Positions 57,042-64,000 of a DNA stretch of 64,000 nt are shown here, piece by piece. The stretch comes from Desulfobulbaceae bacterium (GTDB lineage: Bacteria; Desulfobacterota; Desulfobulbia; Desulfobulbales; Desulfocapsaceae), in contig WSXV01000002.1 of assembly GCA_009773475.1 (NCBI GenBank), positions 310,001 to 374,000 of the forward strand, read 5' to 3'. Under the pieces are notes generated by a model. It was not told the origin of the DNA. It saw nothing but the letters and a program-made list of their open reading frames with translations, and did no database searches. Within the stretch, counting starts at the first letter, position 1. Each line of letters opens with the position of its first letter. The translations under genes were made by a program, and so were the position numbers.

Positions 57042-58508
57042 ATGTCTTTTGATATTGAGAACGCTCTTCAGATCCTCGAACATGAGGTGCAGAATTATCA
57101 GGTGCCGGTGGTGGATCTGATTGCCGTCCAGACCCGTGATCCGTTTAAGGTTCTGGTGGCCACCATTCTTTCGGCCAGAACCAAAGACGAGGTCACCGCC
57201 CAGGCCGCCTCCCGTCTCTTCGCCCAGGCCGCCACCCCGCAAGCACTGGCCGGGCTCGATGAGTCGACCCTGCAAAAACTCATCTATCCCGTTGGATTTT
57301 ACAAGAACAAGGCCGGCTATCTGGCCGCCCTGCCCGGGGCTTTGGAAAAGAACTTCGCCTCAAAGGTCCCGGATGAGATCGACCAGCTGGTTACCCTGCC
57401 CGGGGTTGGTCGCAAGACCGCCAATCTGGTGCGGGCCATCGCGTTTCACAAACCGGCCATCTGTGTGGATACCCATGTCCATCGGATCATGAATATCTGG
57501 GGATACGTGCAGACGAAAAACCCTCTGGAAACCGAGATGGCCCTGCGCGAAAAACTTCCCGAACAGTACTGGATCCGGGTTAATTCTTTACTGGTGGCCT
57601 TTGGGCAGGGGACCTGCCGGCCGGTGGGGCCGCACTGTGAACGTTGCGTGCTGGCTTCTTTTTGTCCCCGCATCGGTGTGACCCCGCGAAAATTGCGGGC
57701 CCTGCCGAAGGGGCAAGACGCCCCCAACTTGCTGGAGACAACCGCGATTAAGCGGATGATCTCCTGGAATGTCAATGGCCTGCGAGCGGTGGCCAAGAAC
57801 GGCTTTACCGAGATTGTGCGGGATTTGGCCCCGGATATCCTGGCCCTGCAGGAGATCAAGGCGGTGCCGGAGCAGCTGCCGGACTCAGTACGGGAGATGG
57901 CCGGGTTCACCGCCTATTTCCATCCGGCCCAGAAAAAAGGCTACTCCGGTGTTGCCACCTATAGTCGCATCCCGGCGGATACCGTTCAGCATGGGATTGG
58001 TGATCCGCGCTTTGATGAAGAGGGGCGGGTTTTGACCCTGGAGTTTGCGGATTTTTATTTCGTGAACTGCTATTTCCCCAATTCCCGGCATGATTTGAGC
58101 CGGCTGGATCTGAAACAGGAGTTCAATCTGGCAGTACAGGCGTTTGTGAAAGGGCTGGCGATCAGGAAATCGGTGGTCATCTGCGGTGATTTCAACGTTG
58201 CCCACACCGAAAGAGACCTGGCCAATCCCGCCGCCAATGTCAAGAATGCCGGCTTCACCCCGGAAGAACGGCAATGGATGGACGTTTATACTCATGAGGG
58301 CTGGATAGACACCTTCCGGGCCTACAACCAGGAACCCGGCCGCTACTCCTGGTGGAGTTATCGCAGCAATGCCCGCGAGCGGAACATTGGCTGGCGTATT
58401 GATTACTTCTTCGTCGATCCTGCCAGCCGGGCCCGTATGGTGGGGGCGGATATCCTCGATGATATTCCGGGGTCGGATCACTGCCCGGTGGTCCTTGATT
58501 TTAGATGA
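57042..58508 (+). CDS. Fused endonuclease III (Nth) and exonuclease III (Xth)
   Basis: One 488-residue frame joins two base-excision repair enzymes. Residues 1-212 are endonuclease III: helix-hairpin-helix LVTLPGVGRKTANLV with catalytic Lys125, Asp143 in CVDTHVHRI, and a [4Fe-4S] cluster at Cys192, 199, 202 and 208 (C-x6-C-x2-C-x5-C). A short linker (LPKGQDAPNLLETTAIK) leads to an exonuclease III/AP endonuclease domain from Met239: ISWNVNGLRA, LALQEIKA, CGDFNVAHTERDL, WRIDYFFVDP and GSDHCPVVLDF. Glycosylase/AP lyase and AP endonuclease would act in one chain. The start is ATG 57042; an upstream in-frame TTG (57018) is unlikely. Confidence 0.93.
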   Translation: MSFDIENALQILEHEVQNYQVPVVDLIAVQTRDPFKVLVATILSARTKDEVTAQAASRLFAQAATPQALAGLDESTLQKLIYPVGFYKNKAGYLAALPGALEKNFASKVPDEIDQLVTLPGVGRKTANLVRAIAFHKPAICVDTHVHRIMNIWGYVQTKNPLETEMALREKLPEQYWIRVNSLLVAFGQGTCRPVGPHCERCVLASFCPRIGVTPRKLRALPKGQDAPNLLETTAIKRMISWNVNGLRAVAKNGFTEIVRDLAPDILALQEIKAVPEQLPDSVREMAGFTAYFHPAQKKGYSGVATYSRIPADTVQHGIGDPRFDEEGRVLTLEFADFYFVNCYFPNSRHDLSRLDLKQEFNLAVQAFVKGLAIRKSVVICGDFNVAHTERDLANPAANVKNAGFTPEERQWMDVYTHEGWIDTFRAYNQEPGRYSWWSYRSNARERNIGWRIDYFFVDPASRARMVGADILDDIPGSDHCPVVLDFR

Positions 58509-59187
58509 TGCCTCACTGTTTGAACGGTAAGATGAAATAAGAATCAGGGTCTCATAACATCTTAAAATGATTCTGAAATTCCATTGTTAATCCGCACTAC
58601 TGTTCCTTATTCTTTTTTCCTTTTGTAACTCCTCTGCAAGTCAATATCAGCATCTTTCCGGAAAACCGGAAAGATGCTGATATTGAAAGTCTTGTTATTC
58701 CTATGGTTTGCAATTATTTTTCCGATATTCCGATTTTATTTTTCCGTAAAAATGAACACGTATCTTTTTGAATTGGGATTTTTCAGCGTTATTTCATTTT
58801 TTCGAGCAAACCGTTCTTTTCTTTACGGAGAAGATTATGATCAAAAAAACATTAACACTCTGTATTGTATATCTTTTTTTAAAACACTAATTTATGGTTG
58901 TTTTTGGGGAAAAAGATTTAGATCTGGTATCTAATTTGCAGAAAAATTGAGAAACAGTATGGGACTGTTTCGGAAGCATCTGTGCGGAATGCTGTGTTTG
59001 ATCCATCTTACACAGGACAAATATTGGACAGGGATTGTCCGGGGAGGGGAGCAGACGAACAAAATAAATTAAAGGTGTCAAGAGGTAATGCATCCTTCGC
59101 TGTGATGTGAGGCGGAGCAAGAGTGAACGATGATTGAGTAATGAGGGGGTACGTGTTTATTAAAAATTCTTTTTAACGGAGGGGATT
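58509..59187. other. Gene-poor region, 679 bp
   Basis: Contains a perfect 21-bp inverted repeat at 58641-58686. A frame at 58674-58934 (86 codons, starting inside the inverted repeat) has no ribosome-binding site and poor protein-like character. The ribosome-binding site GGAGGGG of the next gene is at 59178. Confidence 0.5.
58641..58686. repeat. Perfect 21-bp inverted repeat with AAAA loop
   Basis: Left arm begins TCAATATCAG and ends TTTCCGG (58641-58661); loop 58662-58665; right arm 58666-58686 is the exact complement. It could be the terminator of the nth-xth gene, but there is no U-tract immediately after it. Confidence 0.8.
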
Positions 59188-60219
59188 ATGAATAAAATGA
59201 TGTTGGGTCTGGCGGCAGGTCTGTTATTGATACCCACTATTGGTCAGGCTGATAGCCTGATGCCCAGTGCGGTCACAGCTACAATGGAAGTGGGTCAAAG
59301 TATTACAATCCCTAAAACATTAACGGTCTCAGAGGAGCCAGGCGCTTTGGCGCCGGTTGATGTGTTTTTCCTGGCAGATACGACCGGTAGTATGTGGCCG
59401 ACAATTGGCGCAGTTAAGACAGGTGCTGCGCAAATCATGTCTGATACGGCTGGGTTGGGAGCTGTTCACTATGCCGTAGGGGAGTACAAGGATGTTGGTG
59501 ATTCCTACGTATACCGATTGAATACCGACCTCACCGGCAATACAACAACCGTTCAGAACGCTATTAATATGTGGGATGCATCAGGTGGGGGTGATTTGCC
59601 GGAAGCCAACCTGTTCGCTTTGGAAACGGTAGCAGAGAATACCACGTGGCGTGCCGATTCAACCCGCATCATGGTCTGGTTTGGTGATGCTCCGGGACAT
59701 GATCCCCGTTTAGGATCAACAGAGGCAAGTGCCACTGCGGCGCTGGTGGATAAAGGTATCGTTGTTGAGGCGCTTGATATTGGTAATTTAGATGGTACAG
59801 GCCAGGCAACTCGTATTGCTGCAGCCACTGGTGGTGATTATTTTGACGGTATCAATGTAGACAATATTGTTCAAACCATTACCGATGCCATTACCGCTAT
59901 AGTGAATGAGTACACCACGGTAGCCCTTGATCTTAGTATGGTTCCGGTCGGTCTGAGCGCAACGGTTAATCCTGTGAGCTATATAGGTGACTACGATCGT
60001 TCGGTTGAGCGTATATTCAACTTTGATGTCGTGCTCACCGCTGATGCGGATGGTTTCTATAGCTTTAATATTTATGGGCTGGTCGACGGGGTGCGGGTTG
60101 CCACTGAGAGCGATCGTATCACCGTTACTTCCGTGCCTGAGCCTGCAACCATGCTGTTGTTTGGCACAGGGCTGGCTACCCTTACCGGTTTCATCAGGAG
60201 AAGAAGGAATCAAGGGTAG
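59188..60219 (+). CDS. PEP-CTERM exported protein with VWA domain
   Basis: A 343-residue exported protein. Signal peptide MNKMMLGLAAGLLLIPTIGQA, then a von Willebrand factor A domain (residues about 52-230) with MIDAS motif VFFLADTTGSMWPTIGAV and a conserved VWFGDAPGHDPRLG loop. The C terminus is a PEP-CTERM sorting tag: VPEPATMLLF, a hydrophobic stretch and the basic end IRRRRNQG. Such tags direct export and processing by exosortase EpsH, not present in the window. GGAGGGG precedes ATG 59188. Function outside the cell is unknown; VWA suggests protein binding. Confidence 0.9.
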   Translation: MNKMMLGLAAGLLLIPTIGQADSLMPSAVTATMEVGQSITIPKTLTVSEEPGALAPVDVFFLADTTGSMWPTIGAVKTGAAQIMSDTAGLGAVHYAVGEYKDVGDSYVYRLNTDLTGNTTTVQNAINMWDASGGGDLPEANLFALETVAENTTWRADSTRIMVWFGDAPGHDPRLGSTEASATAALVDKGIVVEALDIGNLDGTGQATRIAAATGGDYFDGINVDNIVQTITDAITAIVNEYTTVALDLSMVPVGLSATVNPVSYIGDYDRSVERIFNFDVVLTADADGFYSFNIYGLVDGVRVATESDRITVTSVPEPATMLLFGTGLATLTGFIRRRRNQG

Positions 60220-60246
60220 CAACGAGGTGTAACTATTGCTATTATC

Positions 60247-60278
60247 AAAGGCAGATGGAATCTCATCTGCCTTTTTTC
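60247..60278 (+). terminator. Terminator of the PEP-CTERM gene
   Basis: AAAGGCAGATG (60247-60257), 6-nt loop, CATCTGCCTTT (60264-60274), then TTTC. An 11-bp stem. Confidence 0.9.
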
Positions 60279-60323
60279 TTTTAAGTCCTTTTCGTTATTG
60301 ATCACTACACAGGGTGTGACATC

Positions 60324-62222
60324 ATGATTGTACTCTCTTGTGCTCAGCAGTTGCGTTCTTTTTCATTGGTTCTTGTCAGCCTTATCTCGTTAAGCCTGGG
60401 AGCCACCATTTCGTCGGCCACTCAGCAGGTAGGGGGGGGAGATCTGGAAAGCACTCTCTCTCATTCGATGGCCATGCCTGAGATGGAAAATCTTCTCCAG
60501 TCGGCTGAGGACCCGATGTTTGACTTTTCCCAGGAATCTGAAATAACCGTCGATACCAAAAATCTGGTGACCGCCCAGTCTCTTGTGAAAAAGAAAGAGT
60601 ATGTCGAGGCACAAAGACAGGCAGAGCAGTTTATTCGAAAAAATCCAACCTATGGCCCCGGGTATGAAATTCTTGGCCTTATTTTTCTCCTGCAAAATCA
60701 ACTTGATGACGCGGTAAAGGCCTTGACGAAAGCCGTTGACCTGGACCGGAAACACAGTTCCGCCCTCACCTATCTGGGCAGTATTTATATGGGGAGAAAC
60801 CAGTTTGAAAAAGCAAAAGAGACCTTGCTGAAGGCTGTTGCGAGAAACCCCAATGATCGTTTCGCCTACCAGCGACTCGGCATGCTCAGTGAAAAGGATA
60901 ACGATACAGACAGGGCGGTGTCCTATTTCGAACAGGGGCTGAAGGGAACAGCTGCAGACTATATCGGTATCAAAGTGAATCTGGCCCGGCTTTATAATAT
61001 CAAACGACAATTCAGTAAAACTATTGCGCTCCTTGAACCGGTTCTGACTCCGGCGTCGAAAAATGCTCCAGCTCATATCCTCCTTGGCACGGCATATTTG
61101 TCTACTCATCAGACAGACAAGGCGATCGAGCAATATCGGACGGCAGCGACAATTGATCCTGCCCAGGGGAATGTTCCATTGGGCATTGCCTATCGGATAT
61201 CGGGCAAGTTGGGCGAGTCACGGCAAGCGTTATTGGAAGCTGAAAAGGTGAAATCTACTGACCCCGTTATTCAGTTTGAAATTGCGGAGACCGCCAAACG
61301 GCAAGGGAAATATGAAGAGGCTCAGGAGAGAATTCTCAAGGCAATTGAGACAGGGTATCCGAAAGTACGGGGGCTGCGCAGTCTTGCTGCACTCCAAATG
61401 CAAAACAAGAAATATGATGAAGCCGTTCAGACACTAAAGCAGATCATTTCCAGCAAGGAATCAACCATGGAGGATCAATTTGTCCTTGCTGAAGCCTTGC
61501 AATTCAGCGGGCAGTTCAATGCCGCCGAGAAACTTCTTCTGTCTCTGTCTAAGCAGCATTCAAAGGACGCCGCGCCCTGGTATCGCCTCGGGCTTCATTA
61601 CGGGTTGACACGCGACTATGATGCGGCAATTGTTCATTTTAATAAAGCGAAGGCAATTGCACCGGATAATCCTGATATATTGAAAGCGCTCGCCTTAGCC
61701 TATCTCCAGAGCGGAAAAAAGGATGAAGCGGTAAAGCTGGCCGAGGAGGTCCATCGTCTCACTCCCAAAAATGTGAATAATGCGTTTTTTCTGGCCTCTT
61801 TGTATCAGGATAGGGGAAAGACGGGAGAGGCTGTTAAAGGCTATAAAAATATCATTGCAGAGACACCAGCGCATGGCCCCAGTCTTAACAATCTTGCCGA
61901 TTTGACAGCACAAAGCGGAGATATTCCTGCCGCCTTGCAACTGGCAACTCAGGCAGTGGCAACTGATCCTGAAAATAGTCGATATCTTGATACCTTAGGG
62001 TGGATATTCTTTCTGGGAGGCGATTTTGATGCAGCTGCAAACACTTTGGAAAAGGGGCTCAGTCTTGCCCCTGATTCTCCTTTGCTGAGCTTTCATCTTG
62101 GCAAGGTGTATCTGCAAAAGGGGAACACAGAAAAAGCAAGGATGCTTCTTCTGTCGTCAATCAAGCAATCGACAACTTCCGCCTGGAGTGACGAGGCAAA
62201 AAAAATACTGGAATCGATGTAG
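60324..62222 (+). CDS. Exported TPR-repeat protein
   Basis: A 632-residue protein with a signal-type N terminus (SLVLVSLISLSLGATISSA) and about 14 tetratricopeptide repeats from residue 75 onwards, for example YEILGLIFLLQNQLDDAVKA, ALTYLGSIYMGRNQFEKAKE, APWYRLGLHYGLTRDYDAAI and YLDTLGWIFFLGGDFDAAAN. The architecture recalls the TPR proteins (PrsT type) of PEP-CTERM/exopolysaccharide systems, but those are longer and often lipoproteins; no lipobox cysteine is visible here. Its place after a PEP-CTERM gene supports a related export role. The terminator in between suggests separate transcription. Confidence 0.85.
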   Translation: MIVLSCAQQLRSFSLVLVSLISLSLGATISSATQQVGGGDLESTLSHSMAMPEMENLLQSAEDPMFDFSQESEITVDTKNLVTAQSLVKKKEYVEAQRQAEQFIRKNPTYGPGYEILGLIFLLQNQLDDAVKALTKAVDLDRKHSSALTYLGSIYMGRNQFEKAKETLLKAVARNPNDRFAYQRLGMLSEKDNDTDRAVSYFEQGLKGTAADYIGIKVNLARLYNIKRQFSKTIALLEPVLTPASKNAPAHILLGTAYLSTHQTDKAIEQYRTAATIDPAQGNVPLGIAYRISGKLGESRQALLEAEKVKSTDPVIQFEIAETAKRQGKYEEAQERILKAIETGYPKVRGLRSLAALQMQNKKYDEAVQTLKQIISSKESTMEDQFVLAEALQFSGQFNAAEKLLLSLSKQHSKDAAPWYRLGLHYGLTRDYDAAIVHFNKAKAIAPDNPDILKALALAYLQSGKKDEAVKLAEEVHRLTPKNVNNAFFLASLYQDRGKTGEAVKGYKNIIAETPAHGPSLNNLADLTAQSGDIPAALQLATQAVATDPENSRYLDTLGWIFFLGGDFDAAANTLEKGLSLAPDSPLLSFHLGKVYLQKGNTEKARMLLLSSIKQSTTSAWSDEAKKILESM

Positions 62223-62301
62223 TAGATTTATTTCTCTTTGCCCTGCCTTTATAAGGTCTGAATGCAAGTGATAAGTAAATAACTTTGTGAATTTTTCATA
62301 T

Positions 62302-62400
62302 TCAGTCCAGTAGCTTTTTCAAATAGGCCTCATAAGGGGTTTGAGATCCCAAGCATTTGCGAGGTCGGCGAGTGAGTTTGTAAACGGCTTTCATTACCAG
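62302..62400 (-). pseudogene. IS30-family transposase, C-terminal remnant
   Basis: The minus-strand frame reads MKAVYKLTRRPRKCLGSQTP, then YEAYLKKLLD and TGA at 62302-62304, matching the end of IS30-type transposases (RPRKCLG..TPYE). The rest of the gene is absent. A 9-bp inverted repeat AGTATGGGC/GCCCATACT at 62406-62434 marks the upstream break. Confidence 0.8.
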
Positions 62401-62450
62401 TTGAAAGTATGGGCCGGGTTACTTTGCCCATACTCAATATCGCCCCTTGA

Positions 62451-63251
62451 TTATCTGTGCTGACTACGGCTACGAATAAGCCAGATCAGGCTGCCGCCCA
62501 GAATCATTGCCATACTTAGAAGCTGGCCCATGGTCAGTGAGCCAAAGAGAAATCCGAGCTGCGGGTCCGGTTCGCGGGCCAATTCCACCAGAAACCGGAA
62601 CAGTCCGTAAACGATGAGAAAGAGGCAACCCAGACTGCCGTGCGGCCATCCCCGCTGATTCTGCCAGGGCCTGTATTTCTGCGACCAGAGAATGGTAAAC
62701 AGAACCACGCCTTCCAGCAGCATCTCGTAGAGTTGCGAGGGGTGGCGGGGCAGGGGGCCGCCACCGGGGAAGATCATCCCCCAGGGCAGATCGGTGGTGC
62801 GGCCAAAGAGTTCGCCATTGATGAAGTTGCCCAGCCGTCCCAGCCCCAGGCCAATGGGGATGGTCACCACATAGATGTCCGCCACCTTCCAGTAATTAAT
62901 CTTTTTCTTGCGCAGATAGAGCCAACCGCCGAGCATTACCCCGATACAGGCGCCGTGAAAGGACATGCCGCCGGTCCAGGTGGCTGGAATCTCCAGGGGA
63001 TGGCGGAGGTAATAGGAAAAATTATAAAAAAGGACGTAACCCAGGCGGCCGCCCAGGACCACCGAGAGGATGAGGGTAAGGTTCAGGTTTTCAAACCAGG
63101 GTTCCAGCTCCCGAAAGGAAAATTGCTGAATCTGGCGTTGGACGAAAAAGTAACTGGCCATAAAACCCAGGACATACATCAGTCCATACCAGCGAACATG
63201 GAGGGGGCCTACGGAGAAAAGAATCGGATCAATGTTGGGGAAGGCTATCAT
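62451..63251 (-). CDS. lgt: Prolipoprotein diacylglyceryl transferase
   Basis: Inner-membrane enzyme that transfers diacylglycerol to the lipobox cysteine. 266 residues with seven membrane segments. Start IDPILFSVGPLHVRWYGLMY, the signature GRLGNFINGELFGRTTDLPWG with essential Arg and Asn, PRHPSQLYEMLLEGVVLF, and the end VYGLFRFLVELAREPDPQLG with its conserved Arg-Glu-Pro-Asp. It lies 10 bp downstream of mnmG on the same strand. Confidence 0.96.
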   Translation of the reverse strand: MIAFPNIDPILFSVGPLHVRWYGLMYVLGFMASYFFVQRQIQQFSFRELEPWFENLNLTLILSVVLGGRLGYVLFYNFSYYLRHPLEIPATWTGGMSFHGACIGVMLGGWLYLRKKKINYWKVADIYVVTIPIGLGLGRLGNFINGELFGRTTDLPWGMIFPGGGPLPRHPSQLYEMLLEGVVLFTILWSQKYRPWQNQRGWPHGSLGCLFLIVYGLFRFLVELAREPDPQLGFLFGSLTMGQLLSMAMILGGSLIWLIRSRSQHR

Positions 63252-63261
63252 TTTCGGCTGC

Positions 63262-64000
63262 TTACCCTCTTCGTTCTATTCTCTTCAAATGCACCTGCAA
63301 CACCGAGATGGCTGCCGGCGTGATCCCAGAAATGCGTGAGGCCTGGCCCAGGGAGGTGGGCCGGACGGTGGAGAGCTTCTGCACCACTTCATTGGAGAGT
63401 CCGGCCAGCCCTTTATATTCCAGGTCTTGCGGCAGGACCATTGCTTCCATCTTTTTGAACCGTGCCACTTGTTCTTCCTGGCGCTGGATATAGCCATGGA
63501 ATTTGATCTGCAGCTGAATCTCTTCCCGGACTCCTGAGTCCGCGAGCTCCTGGATGCGTCCCTGATTTTCCGCGCCCAAGGGGAGTCGTGCCAATTCTCT
63601 GAGGCCCAGTTCGGGACGGCGAAGGAGTTCGGCCAGCGACATCTTCTGCTTGAGTTCCACGCTTGCCATGGTTTGCAGGGCCTCATTGACTTCCTGGCCG
63701 GGCCTGACAAGTATCGATTCGAGGAGCAGCACCCCCTGCTCAATGGCGGCCTGTTTTTTCTCGTACCGGTGATAGCCGGCGTCACTGAGGAGCCCGATAT
63801 TATGGCCGATGCGGCAGAGGCGGGTGTCGGCATTATCCTCGCGTAGGAGCAGTCGGTATTCGGCCCGGGAGGTGAAGAGCCGGTAGGGCTCTTTGGTGCC
63901 ACAGGTGATCAGGTCATCGATCAGAACCCCGATATAGGCCTGGGAGCGGTCGAGCACCAGGGGCTCCTGCCCGCGCACATAATGGACGGCATTGATTGCC
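63262..64000 (-). CDS. mnmG: tRNA uridine-5-carboxymethylaminomethyl modification enzyme, 5' part outside
   Basis: The last 245 or so residues of MnmG (GidA), which with MnmE modifies U34 of tRNAs. The frame is open beyond 64000 and enters as AINAVHYVRGQEPLVLDRSQ, followed by AYIGVLIDDLITCGTKEPYR, MFTSRAEYRLLLR-like LFTSRAEYRLLLREDNADTR, and the C-terminal helical domain binding MnmE (GLAGLSNEVVQKLSTVRPTS, QASRISGITPAAISVLQVHL). The FAD-binding N terminus is outside the window. The GTG at 63978 is not the real start. Confidence 0.97.
   Translation of the reverse strand, partial: AINAVHYVRGQEPLVLDRSQAYIGVLIDDLITCGTKEPYRLFTSRAEYRLLLREDNADTRLCRIGHNIGLLSDAGYHRYEKKQAAIEQGVLLLESILVRPGQEVNEALQTMASVELKQKMSLAELLRRPELGLRELARLPLGAENQGRIQELADSGVREEIQLQIKFHGYIQRQEEQVARFKKMEAMVLPQDLEYKGLAGLSNEVVQKLSTVRPTSLGQASRISGITPAAISVLQVHLKRIERRG

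Noticed and set aside
58674-58934. 86-codon hydrophobic plus-strand frame
   Set aside because: Starts inside the 21-bp inverted repeat, has no ribosome-binding site and is rich in Phe/Ile/Leu because the DNA is AT-rich.

Overview
The window looks like a chromosomal piece of a Gram-negative sulfate- or sulfur-metabolising Desulfobacterota, most likely Desulfobulbales. This is inferred from the gene families: a UxxC ArsC-like selenoprotein beside a rhodanese/ferritin-like protein, a PerR-rubrerythrin-catalase cluster, an RdgC-like gene pair of the deltaproteobacterial type, PEP-CTERM proteins, and encoded tRNA CCA ends. No 16S or sulfate-reduction gene is present to prove it.

Layout. 1-10.8 kb: 5' part of a PhnD-like/PAS sensor gene, an MFS transporter, dtd with an in-frame insertion, an M16C peptidase, a methyltransferase, a Cdd1 helix-hairpin-helix protein, the scaffold/GGGtGRT pair, hslO and a universal stress protein. 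11-20 kb: asmA, then a compact minus-strand run (methyltransferase, siroheme synthase domain, CcsA-like protein, hemA, an unknown protein coupled to hemA, a 4-oxalocrotonate tautomerase, ligA). 20-34 kb: envelope and housekeeping genes (TlpA-like, SurA-like, recO with an in-frame insertion, birA, a biotin carrier, radA, hemW, radC, gatB, an RdgC-like pair) and a selenoprotein gene that runs through an in-frame TGA at 25607. 34.6-34.9 kb: tRNA-Lys, tRNA-Glu and a terminator.

35-51.2 kb is a type I-C CRISPR-Cas region: a WYL-type regulator, a decayed stretch, the interference genes cas5-cas8-cas7-cas3 (with an internal cas11 start inside cas8), then a BRO-type antirepressor and an orphan AbrB-type gene, then the adaptation genes cas4, a 47-codon helix-turn-helix-like ORF, cas1 and cas2. 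A leader and an array of 71 repeats and 70 spacers follow. The locus is split: cas3 is fourth instead of first, and the adaptation genes start from a separate promoter region that is divergent with the AbrB-type gene. The array shows a strong A preference at the first spacer base, and three target sequences recur in old and new parts of the array, one pair in opposite orientation.

51.3-64 kb: PerR, rubrerythrin and catalase (peroxide defence), an arginine/lysine/ornithine decarboxylase, a fused endonuclease III-exonuclease III, a PEP-CTERM protein with a VWA domain, a TPR protein, an IS30-type transposase remnant, lgt, and the 3' part of mnmG.

Coordinates were read by eye. Protein families were recognised from motifs and memory, not by database search.
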